Assembly (NCBI GenBank): GCA_920105625.2
Contig: OV050030.1
Location: 238,359,889 to 238,423,888, forward strand
Reading direction: 5' to 3'
DNA from: Clusia tigrina
Lineage: Eukaryota > Arthropoda > Insecta > Diptera > Clusiidae
Length of the DNA stretch: 64,000 bases
Shown here: piece by piece, positions 63,025 through 64,000 of the stretch
How the letters are laid out: each line of letters opens with the position of its first letter
Position numbering within the stretch: the first letter of the stretch is position 1
Translations under genes and position numbers: made by a program
Notes under the pieces: model-generated
Databases searched by the model: none
Seen by the model: the letters and a program-made list of their open reading frames with translations, nothing else
Told to the model about the DNA's origin: nothing

Positions 63025-63861
63025 CTTTGATAGGTGTAGGACGTACTGTATAGAAGCCAGGGCCATTTGAAGTTTTATCAGTGTTTGATTTGGGACTCAA
63101 GGGTAGCATAGCTTTGAGCGATAGCTTAAATTGATAAGAGGCTCGAGTACTTTATTGTTACAAATTTCAAGGTTATATGACGCTCCAGTAAAAAGTTACA
63201 ACCATTTGTGTGTTGCAAACTTTGATAGGTGTAGGACGTACCGTATATAAGTTAGGGCCATTTGACGTTTTATCAGTGTTTGATTTGGGACTCAAGGGTA
63301 GCATAGCTTTGAGCGAAAGCTTAAATTGACAAGAGGCTCGAGTACTTTATTGTTAAAAAATTTCAAGTTTTTATGACGCTCCAGTAAAAAGTTACAAGCA
63401 TTTGTATGTTGCAAACTTTGATAGGTGTAGGACGTACCGTATAGAAGTTAGGGCCATTTGAAGTTTTATCAGTGTCTGATTTGGGACTCAAGGGTAGCAT
63501 AGCTTTGAGCGTTAGCTTAAATTGACAAGAGGCTCGGGTATTTTATTGTTACAAAATTTCAAGGTTTTATGACGCTCCAATAAAAAGTTACAAGCATTTG
63601 TATGTTGCAAACTTTGATAGGTGTAGGAAGTACCGTATAGAAGTTAGGGCTATTTGAAGGTTTATCAGTGTTTGATTTAGGACTAAAGAGTAGCATAGCT
63701 TTGAGCGATAGCTTAAATTGACAAGATGCTCGAGTACTTTATTGTTACAAAATTCCAAGGTTTTATGACGCTCCAGTAAAAAGTTACAAGCATTTGTATG
63801 TTGCAAACTTTGATTGGTGTAGGACGTACCGTATAGAAGTTAGGGCCATTTGAACTTTTAT

Positions 63862-64000
63862 CAGTGTTTGATTTGGGACTCAAGGGTAGCATAGCTTGGA
63901 GCGATAGCTTAAATTGACAAGACGCTCGAGTACTTTATTGTTACAAAATTTCAAGGTTTTATGGCGCTCCAGTAAAAAGTTACAAGCATTTGTATGTTGC
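63862..64000 (+). repeat. Final partial satellite unit
   Basis: The last unit is cut by the window end at unit position 139. It is a GCTTGGAGCG / GACAAGACGCTCG type with ATGGCGCTCC. The array evidently continues beyond the window, as it does to the left of base 1. Confidence 0.95.

Larger units (their letters stand above)
1..64000 (+). repeat. 196-bp satellite DNA array, whole window
   Basis: The whole window is made of direct head-to-tail copies of one unit. Successive starts of CAGTGTTTGATTTGGG lie 196 bp apart (1, 197, 393, 589), and the same phase is still kept at 63862. About 330 units fit, all in one orientation; I saw no inverted unit. The majority unit is about 37% G+C. Fixed landmarks by unit position are: CAGTGTTTGA 1-10, TAGCATAGCTTTGAGCG 26-42, an XhoI site CTCGAG 64-69, CAAAATTTC 83-91, ATGACGCTCC 100-109, AAGTTACAAGCATTTG 116-131, TTGCAA 136-141, GGACGTACCGTATAG 157-171 and GTTAGGGCCATTTG 174-187. 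Units differ by scattered substitutions and a small set of recurring deletions. The size, AT-richness and higher-order structure are what is known for centromeric or pericentromeric satellites of eukaryotes; location and function here are inferred. The family is not one I recognise. Confidence 0.98.
57401..64000 (+). repeat. Region F: GGACCAACC block region
   Basis: Three copies of a block marked by AAAATTTTGAAGC, GCTGTACGACG, CTCATGGGTAGC, CGCTCCCGTAAAAATTTAC and GGACCAACCTTATAG (at 57769, 58936 and 62454), separated by region E-like series near 60.3-62.1 and 63.1-63.8 kb. The array runs off the right end of the window inside a unit. Confidence 0.75.

Noticed and set aside
1..64000. CRISPR array
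   Set aside because: Units are contiguous and 196 bp long, with no short conserved repeat alternating with unique spacers; the whole unit is conserved.
1..64000. CENP-B box
   Set aside because: I looked for the TTCG....A..CGGG core on both strands. TTCG occurs only in a few variants (for example AACTTCGATAGG near 52695, and the complement of CCGAAG near 10710), and none is followed by the needed A..CGGG.
1..64000. Telomere repeat (TTAGGG occurs in GTTAGGGCC)
   Set aside because: One isolated hexamer per unit, never in tandem, within an otherwise unrelated sequence.
1..64000. tRNA or rRNA gene, or a tRNA-derived SINE
   Set aside because: The B-box-like GGCTCGAGTAC has two mismatches to the consensus, and no cloverleaf-forming arms were seen; no rRNA-like stretch.
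1..64000. Transposable element or LTR inserted in the array
   Set aside because: Unit phase is continuous across the window apart from small indels that can be fully accounted for; there is no foreign sequence.
1..64000. A new gene system or defence island
   Set aside because: No coding content can be supported anywhere. The notable biology here is the satellite's structure and evolution.

Overview
The window is one uninterrupted block of satellite DNA. From base 1 to base 64000 it consists of head-to-tail copies of a single tandem repeat whose ancestral unit is 196 bp (about 37% G+C for the majority sequence), about 330 copies, all in the same orientation. I found no unique sequence, gene, RNA gene, transposon, microsatellite or assembly-gap run. 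With the unit start set at CAGTGTTTGATTTGGG, the window begins at unit position 1 and ends at unit position 139 (last start 63862).

The organism is not identifiable from this sequence. A >64 kb array of a ~200 bp AT-rich monomer with higher-order organisation is typical of eukaryotic centromeric or pericentromeric heterochromatin (plants and many animals have satellites of 150-200 bp). It is not typical of bacteria, archaea, viruses or organelles. I do not recognise the monomer as a named family and see no CENP-B-box-like motif. Centromeric function is therefore inference.

Layout by diagnostic variants. (A) ~1-6200: units carrying GACATATCGTATATAAG, AGTCTCGAG and CAAAATTGCAAGG. (B) ~6200-20993: units with GATAGCTGTAGG, CTCACGGGTAGC and AAAAATTTACAAG, including 392-bp dimers, a 1550-bp period and a 3898-bp duplication. 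(C) ~20994-37430: units with a 9-bp deletion (GGACTCATAGC), TTGCAACTTTG and CTCGGGTATTTT variants, and duplications at 3252, 1363, 5066 and 2537 bp. (D) ~37430-45840: a recent 1764-bp duplication of exactly nine units, carrying a segment that matches region A. (E) ~45840-57400: the most compact and regular part, with 182-bp units and periods of 1914, 2141 and 1740 bp. (F) ~57400-64000: a three-copy block marked by GGACCAACCTTATAG.

Every higher-order period checked by coordinates equals an integer number of 196-bp units minus the sum of known internal deletions, so the array has evolved by unequal exchange and segmental amplification without outside DNA. Open reading frames of 60-89 codons recur, but they are by-products: 196 is not a multiple of 3, many start at GTG, and each is bounded by stops built into the monomer. 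I report no coding sequences.
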